Positions 16,741 through 24,608 of a stretch of 64,000 nucleotides of DNA are shown here, piece after piece (the first letter of the stretch is position 1; every line of letters starts with the position of its first letter). The notes below the pieces were generated by a model. It ran no database searches and was not told where the DNA came from. It saw only the letters and a list, made by a program, of their open reading frames with translations. Position numbers and translations under genes: made by a program. The stretch lies in assembly GCA_016794785.1 (NCBI GenBank), contig JAEUHC010000002.1, positions 62,001 through 126,000 on the forward strand. Direction: 5' to 3'. The stretch is from Opitutaceae bacterium. GTDB taxonomy: Bacteria > Verrucomicrobiota > Verrucomicrobiia > Opitutales > Opitutaceae.

Positions 16741-17178
16741 ATGCCACAACCGGACTTCTCCGACATCGTCGCCCTCATCTGCAAGGAAGACCCCCGCTTC
16801 GATCGCCGGGCCTACGACTTTGTGCGGCTGGGCCTCGACCACACCGTGAAGGAGATCCGCCGCAAGGATGCCACCCGCACCGGAGCCGCCCGCCATGTCA
16901 ACGGCCCCGAGCTGCTCGACGGCCTGCGCGTCTACGCGCTCGACCAATATGGCCCGCTGGCGAAGACCGTGCTCAACGCCTGGGGCGTGAAGCGTTGTCG
17001 CGACTTCGGCGACATCGTCTTCAACCTGATCGAGCACAACGTGTTTTCCAAGACCGACAACGACCGGCCCGAAGACTTCGCGGACGTGTTCGATTTCGAC
17101 GAGGCGTTCGTGCGGCCGTTTCAGCCGGCCCGCCGGCCGCGCGGCACCTCCGCCACCGAGGCCTTCGGCGCCGCCTGA
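16741..17178 (+). CDS. Minf_1886 family protein
   Basis: The 145-residue soluble protein matches the uncharacterised Minf_1886 family, named after a Methylacidiphilum protein and widespread in the PVC group. Diagnostic segments are FSDIVALICKEDPRFDRRAY, FVRLGLDHTVKE, HVNGPELLDGLRVYALDQYG and WGVKRCRDFGDIVFNLIEHN. No catalytic motif or membrane segment is visible, and no function is established. It diverges from the fur-like gene across 132 bases that include the AT-rich palindrome, and it precedes the M16 peptidase by 54 bases. The match is from recognition of the family pattern, not a search. Confidence 0.85.
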   Translation: MPQPDFSDIVALICKEDPRFDRRAYDFVRLGLDHTVKEIRRKDATRTGAARHVNGPELLDGLRVYALDQYGPLAKTVLNAWGVKRCRDFGDIVFNLIEHNVFSKTDNDRPEDFADVFDFDEAFVRPFQPARRPRGTSATEAFGAA

Positions 17179-17232
17179 TGCTCGCTTCTCCCGCGGATCG
17201 CGCCGCCGTCGCCCGGCGGCACCCTGTATTTC

Positions 17233-19806
17233 ATGCCCAAGCCCACAGCCGCCTCCCCTGATTTGCGTTTGCTCGAAGCCTTCTGGCGCGAGCCGGTCGA
17301 GCGCACCGTGCTGCCCAATGGGCTCACGCTGATCGTGAAGCGCGACACCTCCGCGGCGCTCGCCTCCGTGCAGGTCTGGGTCAAGACTGGCAGCCTCCAT
17401 GAGGGCGCTCACCTCGGCGCCGGGCTCTCGCACTACCTCGAGCACATGCTCTTCAAGGGCACGGTGCGCCGTGCCGGCCGCGAGATCAGCTCGTCCGTGC
17501 AGGCGCATGGCGGCTACATCAACGCCTACACCACCTTCGACCGCACCGTCTATTACATCGACCTGCCGAGTGAAAACACAGCCGTCGCGATCGACATCCT
17601 CGCCGACCTCACGCTGCAATCGACCCTCCCGGCCGAGGAGGTCGCGAAGGAAAAGGACGTGATCCTGCGCGAGATCGCGATGACCAAGGACGATGCGGAC
17701 AACCGTCTCTGGGATGCGCTCTTCTCGACGGCGTTTCGCGAGCATCCCTACCGCCAGCCGATCATCGGGCACCGCGATGTCTTTTCCGCCGTCACGCGCG
17801 ACGATCTGCTCGGCTACTACCGGGCGCGCTACGTGCCCAACAACCTCGTGGTCGTCGTCGTGGGCGACGTCGATGCCGCCGCCGTGCGCGCGGAAGTGGA
17901 GAAACATTTCGGCGCGGCGCCCCGCGTTCGGCTGGCGCCGGTGCTCGTCCCGACCGAGCCGCCCCAGCTTGCCCCGCGCGCGGAGCACCGGACCGAGGAG
18001 GTCGAGCTGACGCGCGGCGTGCTGGCCTGGCCCATCCCGGGTCTCGCCCATGATGACTCGGCGGTGCTCGATTTGCTCGGCATGGCGCTCGGCCACGGTG
18101 ACAGTTCGCTGCTCTGGCAAGAGGTGCGCGAAAAGGCCGGCCTCGTGCATACCATCGATGCCTCGGCGTGGAATCCCGGCACAACCGGTCTCTTTTGCGT
18201 CTCCTATACCTGCGATGCGGGCAAGCGGCCCGCCGCCGAAGCCGCCATCCTGCGGGCCATCGAGGGCGCGGCGCGCCGTGGTTTCCCGGCCGCGCAGCTG
18301 AAGAAATCGGTGCGCCAGCTCATTGTCGGTGAGATCAACTCGCGCAAGACCATGGGCGGGCAGGCTTCGCGCCTCGGCGTTGCGGAGGTCGTCGTTGGCG
18401 ACCTCGATCACAGCCGCAGTTACTTTGCGCGCGTGGGCGAAGCCGCGCCCGCGGCCGTGCGCGATGCGCTGCGACGCTACCTCGTGCCGGAGCGGCTCGT
18501 CGCGGTCTCCTCGAATCCGGTGGCGACAGCCACCGCGCCATCGGTCGCGCTCGGGGCGGTCGCGGGCCAGCCGGATTTTTCGGAAATCAAGCTGCGCAAC
18601 GGCGCGCGCCTCCTGCTCCAGCCCGATCGCCGCCTGCCCAATCTTCACCTGCGCCTGCTCATGCAGGGTGGCCCGATGTTCGAGACGCCGGGGCTCCGCG
18701 GCGCGACCGCGCTGCTCTCGACGATGCTCACCAAGGACACGCGCCGCCGCTCGGCCGCGCAGGTCGCGGAGTTCATCGAGCGCGTCGGCGGATCGTTTTT
18801 CCCGTTCTGCGGCAACAACAGCATCGGCGTCGCCGCCGAGGTGCTGCCGCCCGACGTCGATCGCGCCATCACGGTGCTGGCGGACGCGGTGCTGGCGCCG
18901 GCCTTCAAGGCCGCGACCTTCGCGACCGAGCGCGATGCGCAGGCCGCCTCGCTCCGGCAGGACGACGACGACGTGGTCACGCTCGCCCGGAAAAAGCTCC
19001 GTGCGAAATTTTTCGGCAATCACCCGATGGCGCTCGACGCCCACGGCGATATGGAGGGCCTCAAGGCGCTCAAGATCACAGACCTCGTGGCCCTGCACCG
19101 GCGGCTGTGCGTGGGGCCCAACGTCGTGCTCGCGGTCGCGGGCGACTTCGATCCGAGGAAGCTCGGGCCGAAGCTGAAGGGGTTTCTGGAAAAGATCCCG
19201 CGCGGCGCGGCGCCTGCGGGCGAGTGGGTGACGGATTCGCTCGCGCCGCTGCCTGCGGCGGTGGGCGACTTCGTCGTGCAGGAGCCGCGGGAGCAGGCGG
19301 TGGTGTTGCAGGCGTTTCCCGGCCCGCGCGTCAACGCGCCCGACTATTATGTCGGCGAGGTGATCGACGAGCTCTTCAGCGGCATGGCCTCGCGGCTCTT
19401 TGAGCGTGTGCGCGAGGAGAAAGGCCTGGCGTATTTCGTGCGCTCCGGGCGCATCGCAGGCCTCGATGCGGGCATGTTCTACTTCATCTCCGGCACGCAG
19501 CCGGGCCGGGAAGGCGAGGTGCTCGCCGAAATCGACGCCGAGATCGCCCGCGTGCAGCGCGGCGAGATCGAGGTCGGCGAGATCGCGCGCTGCCTGGCGC
19601 GGCTGAAGGCGGCGCGCCGCCAGTCGTTGCAGACCAACTCGGCCCGCGCGATGCAGGCCGGCCTCAACGCCCTCCAAGGCCAGCCGATCAACGACTGGAA
19701 AAACTACGACGCCTGCGTGGGGGCCGTCACAGTGGCGGACCTCGCGGCGTTTGCGACGGAGCGTCTCGCCCGGTCGCGCCGCACCCAGCTCGTCGTGCGG
19801 CCCTGA
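17233..19806 (+). CDS. M16-family zinc metallopeptidase, double-domain
   Basis: The 857-residue protein contains two pitrilysin-type halves. The N-terminal half has the inverted zinc motif HYLEH (H67, E70, H71), with the downstream glutamate in EEVAKEKDVILREI, so it should be catalytic. The second half, from about residue 440, has the same fold without the HxxEH motif, as expected for the partner half-clamp. There is no clear signal peptide. M16 enzymes degrade peptides or process precursors inside a closed chamber. The ATG at 17233 follows the Minf_1886 gene, and the stop is 7 bases before the DUF3445 gene. Confidence 0.93.
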   Translation: MPKPTAASPDLRLLEAFWREPVERTVLPNGLTLIVKRDTSAALASVQVWVKTGSLHEGAHLGAGLSHYLEHMLFKGTVRRAGREISSSVQAHGGYINAYTTFDRTVYYIDLPSENTAVAIDILADLTLQSTLPAEEVAKEKDVILREIAMTKDDADNRLWDALFSTAFREHPYRQPIIGHRDVFSAVTRDDLLGYYRARYVPNNLVVVVVGDVDAAAVRAEVEKHFGAAPRVRLAPVLVPTEPPQLAPRAEHRTEEVELTRGVLAWPIPGLAHDDSAVLDLLGMALGHGDSSLLWQEVREKAGLVHTIDASAWNPGTTGLFCVSYTCDAGKRPAAEAAILRAIEGAARRGFPAAQLKKSVRQLIVGEINSRKTMGGQASRLGVAEVVVGDLDHSRSYFARVGEAAPAAVRDALRRYLVPERLVAVSSNPVATATAPSVALGAVAGQPDFSEIKLRNGARLLLQPDRRLPNLHLRLLMQGGPMFETPGLRGATALLSTMLTKDTRRRSAAQVAEFIERVGGSFFPFCGNNSIGVAAEVLPPDVDRAITVLADAVLAPAFKAATFATERDAQAASLRQDDDDVVTLARKKLRAKFFGNHPMALDAHGDMEGLKALKITDLVALHRRLCVGPNVVLAVAGDFDPRKLGPKLKGFLEKIPRGAAPAGEWVTDSLAPLPAAVGDFVVQEPREQAVVLQAFPGPRVNAPDYYVGEVIDELFSGMASRLFERVREEKGLAYFVRSGRIAGLDAGMFYFISGTQPGREGEVLAEIDAEIARVQRGEIEVGEIARCLARLKAARRQSLQTNSARAMQAGLNALQGQPINDWKNYDACVGAVTVADLAAFATERLARSRRTQLVVRP

Positions 19807-19813
19807 GCCCGCC

Positions 19814-20587
19814 ATGGACCTCGCCGAACTTTTTCCAAGCGGCGACTATCGTTTCCACCTCTCGCTGCGGCGCGCGGAGCCGCGGGAATTCTTCGCGTCG
19901 CGTGATGCGAGCGGCGGCGTGCTCGCGGAGCGGCGACACTGGCTGACGGAGGCACCGGAACGCTATGCCGGCCTTGCCCCGGAGGGTGAGCCACTGCTGG
20001 CCGAGTTCGCGGGCAGGGCGGGGGAGTGGGGGCTCGTGGAGCCTTCCCTCATCGGCTTGGGCTGCGCCTTGGAGCCTGACACCCTTTTTCTTTCGTCGGA
20101 TGCCGAGGGCCGTTTCCGCCTGCGCGGCGGAGTCCTGTGCTTTCCCACGGGCTGGGCCTTGCAGGAGAAATTGGGTGAGACGCTCGATTTCATTCACGGC
20201 GTCGTGCCCGGGCTCAACGCGGCGTTGGGTTCGCCGATTCACCAGTTCCTCGCCAAGCTGAAACCCGGCGTGGCTTTTCTGCGGGACAACTGGGGCATCG
20301 CCGCGACGAACGAGCTGAACCTGCACCCGGCGCGCGGCCTGCCGGCCCCGCAGCCACCGGTGGCGCTCGATCGGTTGTGGCTGCGGGTGGAGCACCAGGC
20401 GCTGATGGCGCTGCCGGAGACGCGCGGCATCGTGTTTGGCATCCGCATCGCGCTGCACCGCCTCGACACGATCGCGGGCACGCCCGCGGCGGCGGGGCTG
20501 AGGCGGGCGCTGGAGACGATGCCGCCCGCGCTCGCGGCCTACAAACGCCTCGACACGGTGCGCGTCGAGATCGCCACGCGGCTCTGA
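19814..20587 (+). CDS. DUF3445 / heme-dependent oxidative N-demethylase-like protein
   Basis: The 257-residue protein (ATG at 19814) resembles DUF3445, whose characterised fungal and bacterial members are heme-dependent oxidative N-demethylases. The recognised pattern includes YRFHLSLRRAEPREFF, ALEPDTLFLSSD, the core GVLCFPTGWALQEKLGE with IHGVVPGLNAALG, and LRDNWGIAATNELNLHP then LWLRVEHQAL. Cytosolic location is likely because no signal is seen. It sits 7 bases after the M16 gene and faces nadK across a perfect inverted repeat. Family assignment is fairly confident; heme binding and substrate are not shown by the sequence. Confidence 0.8.
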   Translation: MDLAELFPSGDYRFHLSLRRAEPREFFASRDASGGVLAERRHWLTEAPERYAGLAPEGEPLLAEFAGRAGEWGLVEPSLIGLGCALEPDTLFLSSDAEGRFRLRGGVLCFPTGWALQEKLGETLDFIHGVVPGLNAALGSPIHQFLAKLKPGVAFLRDNWGIAATNELNLHPARGLPAPQPPVALDRLWLRVEHQALMALPETRGIVFGIRIALHRLDTIAGTPAAAGLRRALETMPPALAAYKRLDTVRVEIATRL

Positions 20588-20593
20588 CGATCT

Positions 20594-20651
20594 TGTGGGA
20601 GCGAGCTTGCTCGCGACTCGCGCGAATGTCGCGAGCAAGCTCGCTCCCACA
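20594..20651. repeat. REP-like perfect 23-bp inverted repeat
   Basis: The left arm 20594-20616 (beginning TGTGGGAGCGAGCTTG) is the exact reverse complement of the right arm 20629-20651, with a 12-base spacer. Each arm also contains a smaller nested palindrome, GCGAGC-TT-GCTCGC. It occupies the gap between two convergent genes, so it may also act as a bidirectional transcription terminator. The sequence is strikingly like the REP elements of Pseudomonas (GTGGGAGC head, GCTTGC core). Related elements lie at 49421-49472 and, with a different sequence but the same layout, at 47252-47324. Confidence 0.8.
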
Positions 20652-20660
20652 GGGGACCGC

Positions 20661-21500
20661 TCAGCGCTTGTCCACGAAGCCGCCGCTCCATTTCAGCTTC
20701 GCGCGCACGACGGCGAAGTGCGAGTAGTCGCCCCGCTGCGCCAGCGGCAGGCGCGCCTTGGCGACACTGATCTCAACGGGAGATTGGGCGGAGACCTTGA
20801 GATCGCGCTGGCCGTCCATCGCCACAAGCAGCCGGCAGCCAGGCGTGCGATTGAAAACCCGGAGCTTCACCCCTTCGCGAAAAATGATGGAGCGGTTGCT
20901 CAGCGTGTGCGGACAGATGGGCGTCATTGCGATGACGCCGGCCGACGGATGCAGAATGGGGCCGCCGGCCGAGAGATTGTAGGCGGTGGAGCCGGTCGGG
21001 GTGGAAAAGATGAGGCCGTCGCAGGTGTAGTCGGTCACCAGCTCGCCGTCGGCGAAAACTTCGAGGCGCACGAGGCGGGAGTTTTGCTCGGCCTTCAGCA
21101 GCACATCGTTCAGCGCGAGATCACGGGTGCCGTTGCCGGGGGAGCATTCGAGCATCGTGCGACGGTCGATTTTGAAGTCACCGCCGAGCAGTCCGGTGAA
21201 CTGCGCGCGGGCCTCGTCGGCGGAGAACGTGGTGAGGAATCCGAGGCTGCCGCGGTTGACGCCGATGATGGGCACCTGCTCGCGGGCGGATTCGCGGGCC
21301 GCGCCGAGCAGCGTGCCGTCGCCGCCGATCACGCAGCAGGCGTCGTGACCTTTGAGGAAGCCGGCGCGCAGAGGGAAGCTCGTCGTGCGCTTGAACTCCA
21401 CGCCGTGGTCACGGGCGATGTCCGCGAGCTCGCGGGCGAGCGCGGGCGCGCCCTCCTTGGTTTCGTTCACCACAAAGGCGAGCTTGCGAATCGGTTTCAT
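20661..21500 (-). CDS. nadK: NAD kinase
   Basis: NAD kinase phosphorylates NAD to NADP using ATP or polyphosphate in the cytosol. The 279-residue product has the catalytic GGDG motif at 59-62 (VIGGDGTLLG), GVNRGSLGFLTTF, the N-D motif in ALNDVLLKAE and the diagnostic TPTGSTAYNLSAGGPI. All are standard for PpnK. It is the last gene of the minus-strand cluster running from the M24 peptidase, and follows tlyA by 13 bases. Termination probably occurs at the inverted repeat just beyond its stop. Confidence 0.97.
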   Translation of the reverse strand: MKPIRKLAFVVNETKEGAPALARELADIARDHGVEFKRTTSFPLRAGFLKGHDACCVIGGDGTLLGAARESAREQVPIIGVNRGSLGFLTTFSADEARAQFTGLLGGDFKIDRRTMLECSPGNGTRDLALNDVLLKAEQNSRLVRLEVFADGELVTDYTCDGLIFSTPTGSTAYNLSAGGPILHPSAGVIAMTPICPHTLSNRSIIFREGVKLRVFNRTPGCRLLVAMDGQRDLKVSAQSPVEISVAKARLPLAQRGDYSHFAVVRAKLKWSGGFVDKR

Positions 21501-21513
21501 CGAGGGAGGGAAG

Positions 21514-22263
21514 CTATGGCGTTTGTTTCCGCAGACACAGCAAAAACTCCCGGTTGCCGTCGGTGCCGGCGATGGGTGAATCGGCGGTGCCGGCCACCGT
21601 CGCGCCAGGCAACTCGCGCGCCGCGAAATCGCGGACCGCGGCGAGCGTGGACTCCTGCACCGCGGGATCGCGGATGACGCCGCGGCCCTTGTCCACTTCG
21701 GCTTTGCCGGCTTCGAACTGCGGCTTCACCAGGGCGACGAGTGTGCCGCCGGCGCGGAGCAGCGCCCAAACCGGCGGGAGCACGGCGGTCAGCGAGATGA
21801 ACGAGAGATCCATGACGATGGCGTCAAAATCGCGGCGGGGCAGATCCTCGGCGCGGAGGTGGCGGGCGTTGATTTTTTCGAGATTGGTGACGCGCGGATC
21901 GGCGCGGAGGCGGGCGTGCAGCTGCGCGCGGCCCACATCGACGCACACCACATCCGCCGCACCGTTTTGCAGGGCGCAATCGGTGAAGCCGCCGGTGGAC
22001 GCGCCGACGTCGAGCACGTGCGCACCGCGCAGATCGAGGGCGAAGTGCGCGATCGCGCCGGCGAGCTTTTCCCCGCCGCGGCCGACGAAGCGCGGCGGCT
22101 GCTCGACGGTGAGCGGCGTGTCGGCGGGAAATTCCTTGCCCGGTTTGTCGAGCCGCTCGGTGCCGCGCAGCACGCGACCGCTCATGATGAGGGCCTTGGC
22201 CTGGGCGCGCGATTCCGCGAGGCCGCGGGCGACGAGGAGTTCGTCGAGGCGCGATTTTTTCAT
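21514..22263 (-). CDS. tlyA: TlyA-family rRNA 2'-O-methyltransferase/S4 protein
   Basis: The 249-residue protein has an N-terminal S4 RNA-binding domain (about 1-60, [19 protein letters not shown]). It is followed by an FtsJ-like SAM methyltransferase with motif [19 protein letters not shown] and the [13 protein letters not shown] and [13 protein letters not shown] segments (the K-D-K-E catalytic pattern of 2'-O methylases). Known TlyA proteins methylate C1409 in 16S and C1920 in 23S rRNA. The ATG at 22263 overlaps the mutM stop (ATGA), indicating coupled translation. Hemolysin is an older name for the same family. Confidence 0.92.
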   Translation of the reverse strand: MKKSRLDELLVARGLAESRAQAKALIMSGRVLRGTERLDKPGKEFPADTPLTVEQPPRFVGRGGEKLAGAIAHFALDLRGAHVLDVGASTGGFTDCALQNGAADVVCVDVGRAQLHARLRADPRVTNLEKINARHLRAEDLPRRDFDAIVMDLSFISLTAVLPPVWALLRAGGTLVALVKPQFEAGKAEVDKGRGVIRDPAVQESTLAAVRDFAARELPGATVAGTADSPIAGTDGNREFLLCLRKQTP

Positions 22264-23087
22264 CGCAGTTTCTGGCGCGCGGGCGACCAGCAGGTGGTGC
22301 GGCCGCCGATCTCGGCGCGGCGGAGCGGGCGTTTCGTTTTCGGGCAAAGGCCGCCGTCCTCCCAGCGGTGCCAGAAGAGCCAGGTGCGCGGGATGTGAGC
22401 GTTGAGGTCGGGCGGCAGGTAGCCGCCGCGGCCGGCGATCGTCGCGAGCGCGCGGCGGGCGACGCCGCGGCATTCGCGCCAGAGCGCTTGGACTTCGGCG
22501 GGGCGCAGCGAGCCGGCGAGGCGGGCGGGATGCAGCGCGGCGCGCCAGAGAATCTCGTCGGCCATCCAGTTGCCGATGCCCGGAAACCGCTCCTGCATGA
22601 GCAGCACTGCCTTGATCGGCGCGCGGGCGCGGCGGCGCAGGAACGCCGCGACGGCTTCAACGGTGAATTCGTCCGAGTCGAGCGCAGGCGCGATTTTAGT
22701 CCACCAAGGAGGCGGAGCATCGCCGTGGTGAAAATGAATCCGGCCAAACATCCGCGGATCAGTGAACACGAGCGCGTGTTCGGCGGTGAAGAGCACCAGA
22801 TGGTCGTGTTTGCCGGGCGGCTGTGTGGCCGGGGCGACCGTGAGCTCGCCGCTCATGCCGAGGTGGATGCCGAGCTGGGCGCCGCCGCTGAAGCGGAAAA
22901 GCATCTGTTTCGCCCGCGCCTCCGAGGCTTCGAGGGTGGCGCCCGTGAGCGCGCGGCGCAACGCGGGCAGGTCCACGCCGCGCAGGAGTTTTTTCCCATC
23001 GTGCGCATGGACGCGCGTGATGCGGCGGCCGAGCGCGGCGTGGTCCCAGCGCTTGCGGAAGAACTCAACCTCGGCGAGTTCGGGCAT
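22260..23087 (-). CDS. mutM: Fpg/MutM-type DNA glycosylase with degenerate zinc finger
   Basis: This base-excision glycosylase/AP lyase is expected to remove oxidised purines. The 275-residue product begins [10 protein letters not shown] with the catalytic P2 and E3. K60 lies in the position of the conserved DNA-contact lysine, and the helix-two-turn-helix [20 protein letters not shown] is intact. The C-terminal region keeps the beta-hairpin arginine R263 in GGRTTCW. Of the four zinc cysteines only the first, C248, remains in place; the others read T251, S268 and R271. This resembles the zincless finger of plant and fungal Fpg and of NEIL1. The start lies 5 bases after the phosphatase stop. 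Confidence 0.92.
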   Translation of the reverse strand: MPELAEVEFFRKRWDHAALGRRITRVHAHDGKKLLRGVDLPALRRALTGATLEASEARAKQMLFRFSGGAQLGIHLGMSGELTVAPATQPPGKHDHLVLFTAEHALVFTDPRMFGRIHFHHGDAPPPWWTKIAPALDSDEFTVEAVAAFLRRRARAPIKAVLLMQERFPGIGNWMADEILWRAALHPARLAGSLRPAEVQALWRECRGVARRALATIAGRGGYLPPDLNAHIPRTWLFWHRWEDGGLCPKTKRPLRRAEIGGRTTCWSPARQKLR

Positions 23088-23092
23088 GGCGG

Positions 23093-23623
23093 TCAGCGCA
23101 GCGTGGCGACAAACGCGGCGAAATCGGGAAACACCGCGAGACCCGGCCGGCCGAGCGCGGCCCACGCGGCGGCGTCGTGCTTGCCGGTGCAGACGGCGGC
23201 GGCGTTGACCTGCGCATTGAGGCCGGCGTCGATGTCGCTCTCGCGATCGCCGACCATCCAGCACTGCGCGCGATCGAGCCGGTGCTCGGTGATCATTTCT
23301 TGGAGGTAGGCGGGCGAGGGCTTGCGGTAGCGAGAAGGCTGATCCGAGGACTCGGGGGCGATGCAGACACCGTCCCAAATGGGGCGGGGCAGGCCGAGGA
23401 GTTCGTCCATGCGCGCGTTGCAGCGGTGGACATCGTCGAGCGTGTAGTAGCCGCGGCCGACGCCCGACTGGTTGGTGACGATGAACAGCCTGTAGCCGAG
23501 GGCGCGGGCGCGGGCGAGGGCCGGGGCCACGCCGGGGATCAGCTCCACGCCCGCCGGGTCGGCGAGGTAGTGCTTATCGAGGATGAGCGTGCCGTCGCGG
23601 TCGAGGAAGAGGGCCTTGGACAT
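23093..23623 (-). CDS. gmhB: HAD-IIIA phosphatase, GmhB-like
   Basis: The 176-residue HAD phosphatase matches D-glycero-manno-heptose 1,7-bisphosphate 7-phosphatase, a step in ADP-heptose synthesis for LPS. The catalytic DRDGT motif has D8 and D10. FIVTNQSGVGRGYY is motif II, and MVGDRESDIDAGLNA is motif IV. The usual zinc loop (C-x-H-x-P, then C-x-C before RKP) is reduced to CIAPESSDQPSRYRKPSP, which keeps one cysteine, so zinc is probably not bound. It lies 10 bases downstream of a heptose kinase-like gene, which supports the pathway. Histidinol-phosphate phosphatase is the main alternative. Confidence 0.85.
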   Translation of the reverse strand: MSKALFLDRDGTLILDKHYLADPAGVELIPGVAPALARARALGYRLFIVTNQSGVGRGYYTLDDVHRCNARMDELLGLPRPIWDGVCIAPESSDQPSRYRKPSPAYLQEMITEHRLDRAQCWMVGDRESDIDAGLNAQVNAAAVCTGKHDAAAWAALGRPGLAVFPDFAAFVATLR

Positions 23624-23633
23624 CGCGCGGGTG

Positions 23634-24608
23634 TCAGCGGCGGTTCACGTAGGCCTTGAGTTCCTTCGGCGTGACCGTGGCCGTGCCGAGCTTGCCGACG
23701 ACGACACCGGCGGCGGCGTTGGCGAAGTGTGCGGCATCCTCGAGCTTGGCGCCGGCGGCGAGGGCGAGCACGAGCGCGGCGAGCGAGGTGTCGCCGGCAC
23801 CGGAGACATCAAAGACCTCGCGCGCCGCGGTGGGGATCGTCTTGAGGATCTTGCCGCGCTGGCTGAGCAGCATGCCGTCCTCGCCGAGGGTGATGACGAG
23901 GTTGCGCGTGGCGTAGCGCTCGTGGAGGAGCGCGCAGACCTCGGCGGCGGGAAATGGAGCGTGAGGCAGAAGGTCGATGCCCGCGAGTTGGAGGGCCTCG
24001 CGTTTGTTGGGCGTGATGAGATCGAGGTCCTGGAAGGCGAGCTTGCGCTTCGGCTTGGGATCGAGCGCGACGAATTTTCCGGCGGCGCGCGCGGCGCGGC
24101 TCAGGCGGTCGACCACGTCGTCGCTGATGATGCCCTTGGCGTAGTCCGAGAGGATGAGGGCATCGCACGCGGCAAGATCGCGGGCGAGCAGAGACTCGGC
24201 CTTGGACGCAGCGAGGTGATAGGCCGTGGGCGCGGCCTCGCGATCGAGGCGGCAGAGCTGCTGGTGCTGCACGAGCACCCGCGTCTTGACGATGGTGGGC
24301 GCCTCCCCGGGCGTGGCCAGGGTGGAGATTTTTTTGGTGTGGAGAATCGTCGAGAGGCGCTGCCCCGCCTCGTCCTTGCCGAAATAGCCCGCCACCGTGC
24401 AGGTGGCGCCGAGCGAAGCGAGGTTGAGCGCGACGTTGGCCGCACCGCCGGCGGTCCAGGAATCGCGCGCGATGTCCACGACGGGCACCGGGGCCTCGGG
24501 CGAGATGCGCGTGGCGTCGCCCCAGATGTAGTGGTCGAGCATGACGTCGCCGACGACGAGAATGCGCAGGCGGGAAATTTTTCTCAGCAGGGCGGGGAGT
24601 TGTTTCAT
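23634..24608 (-). CDS. rfaE1: D-glycero-beta-D-manno-heptose-7-phosphate kinase (RfaE1/HldE N-domain)
   Basis: The 324-residue PfkB-family sugar kinase begins with the family signature VVGDVMLDHYIWGDATRISP. It then shows GGAANVALNLASLG and the C-terminal ATP/anion-hole motif DVSGAGDTSLAALVLAL with the catalytic aspartate. It corresponds to the kinase half of HldE and lacks the cytidylyltransferase-like second domain, which must be encoded elsewhere. Its ATG shares one base with the TGA of the upstream M24 gene (TGATG), and the heptose phosphatase follows 10 bases later. Together they supply two consecutive steps towards ADP-heptose for the LPS core. Confidence 0.9.
   Translation of the reverse strand: MKQLPALLRKISRLRILVVGDVMLDHYIWGDATRISPEAPVPVVDIARDSWTAGGAANVALNLASLGATCTVAGYFGKDEAGQRLSTILHTKKISTLATPGEAPTIVKTRVLVQHQQLCRLDREAAPTAYHLAASKAESLLARDLAACDALILSDYAKGIISDDVVDRLSRAARAAGKFVALDPKPKRKLAFQDLDLITPNKREALQLAGIDLLPHAPFPAAEVCALLHERYATRNLVITLGEDGMLLSQRGKILKTIPTAAREVFDVSGAGDTSLAALVLALAAGAKLEDAAHFANAAAGVVVGKLGTATVTPKELKAYVNRR

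Noticed and set aside
16123..19815. A 1230-codon open frame on the minus strand opposite the M16 peptidase
   Set aside because: It is an antisense shadow caused by high GC. Only its last 161 codons (16123-16608), with the Fur fold, are a real gene.
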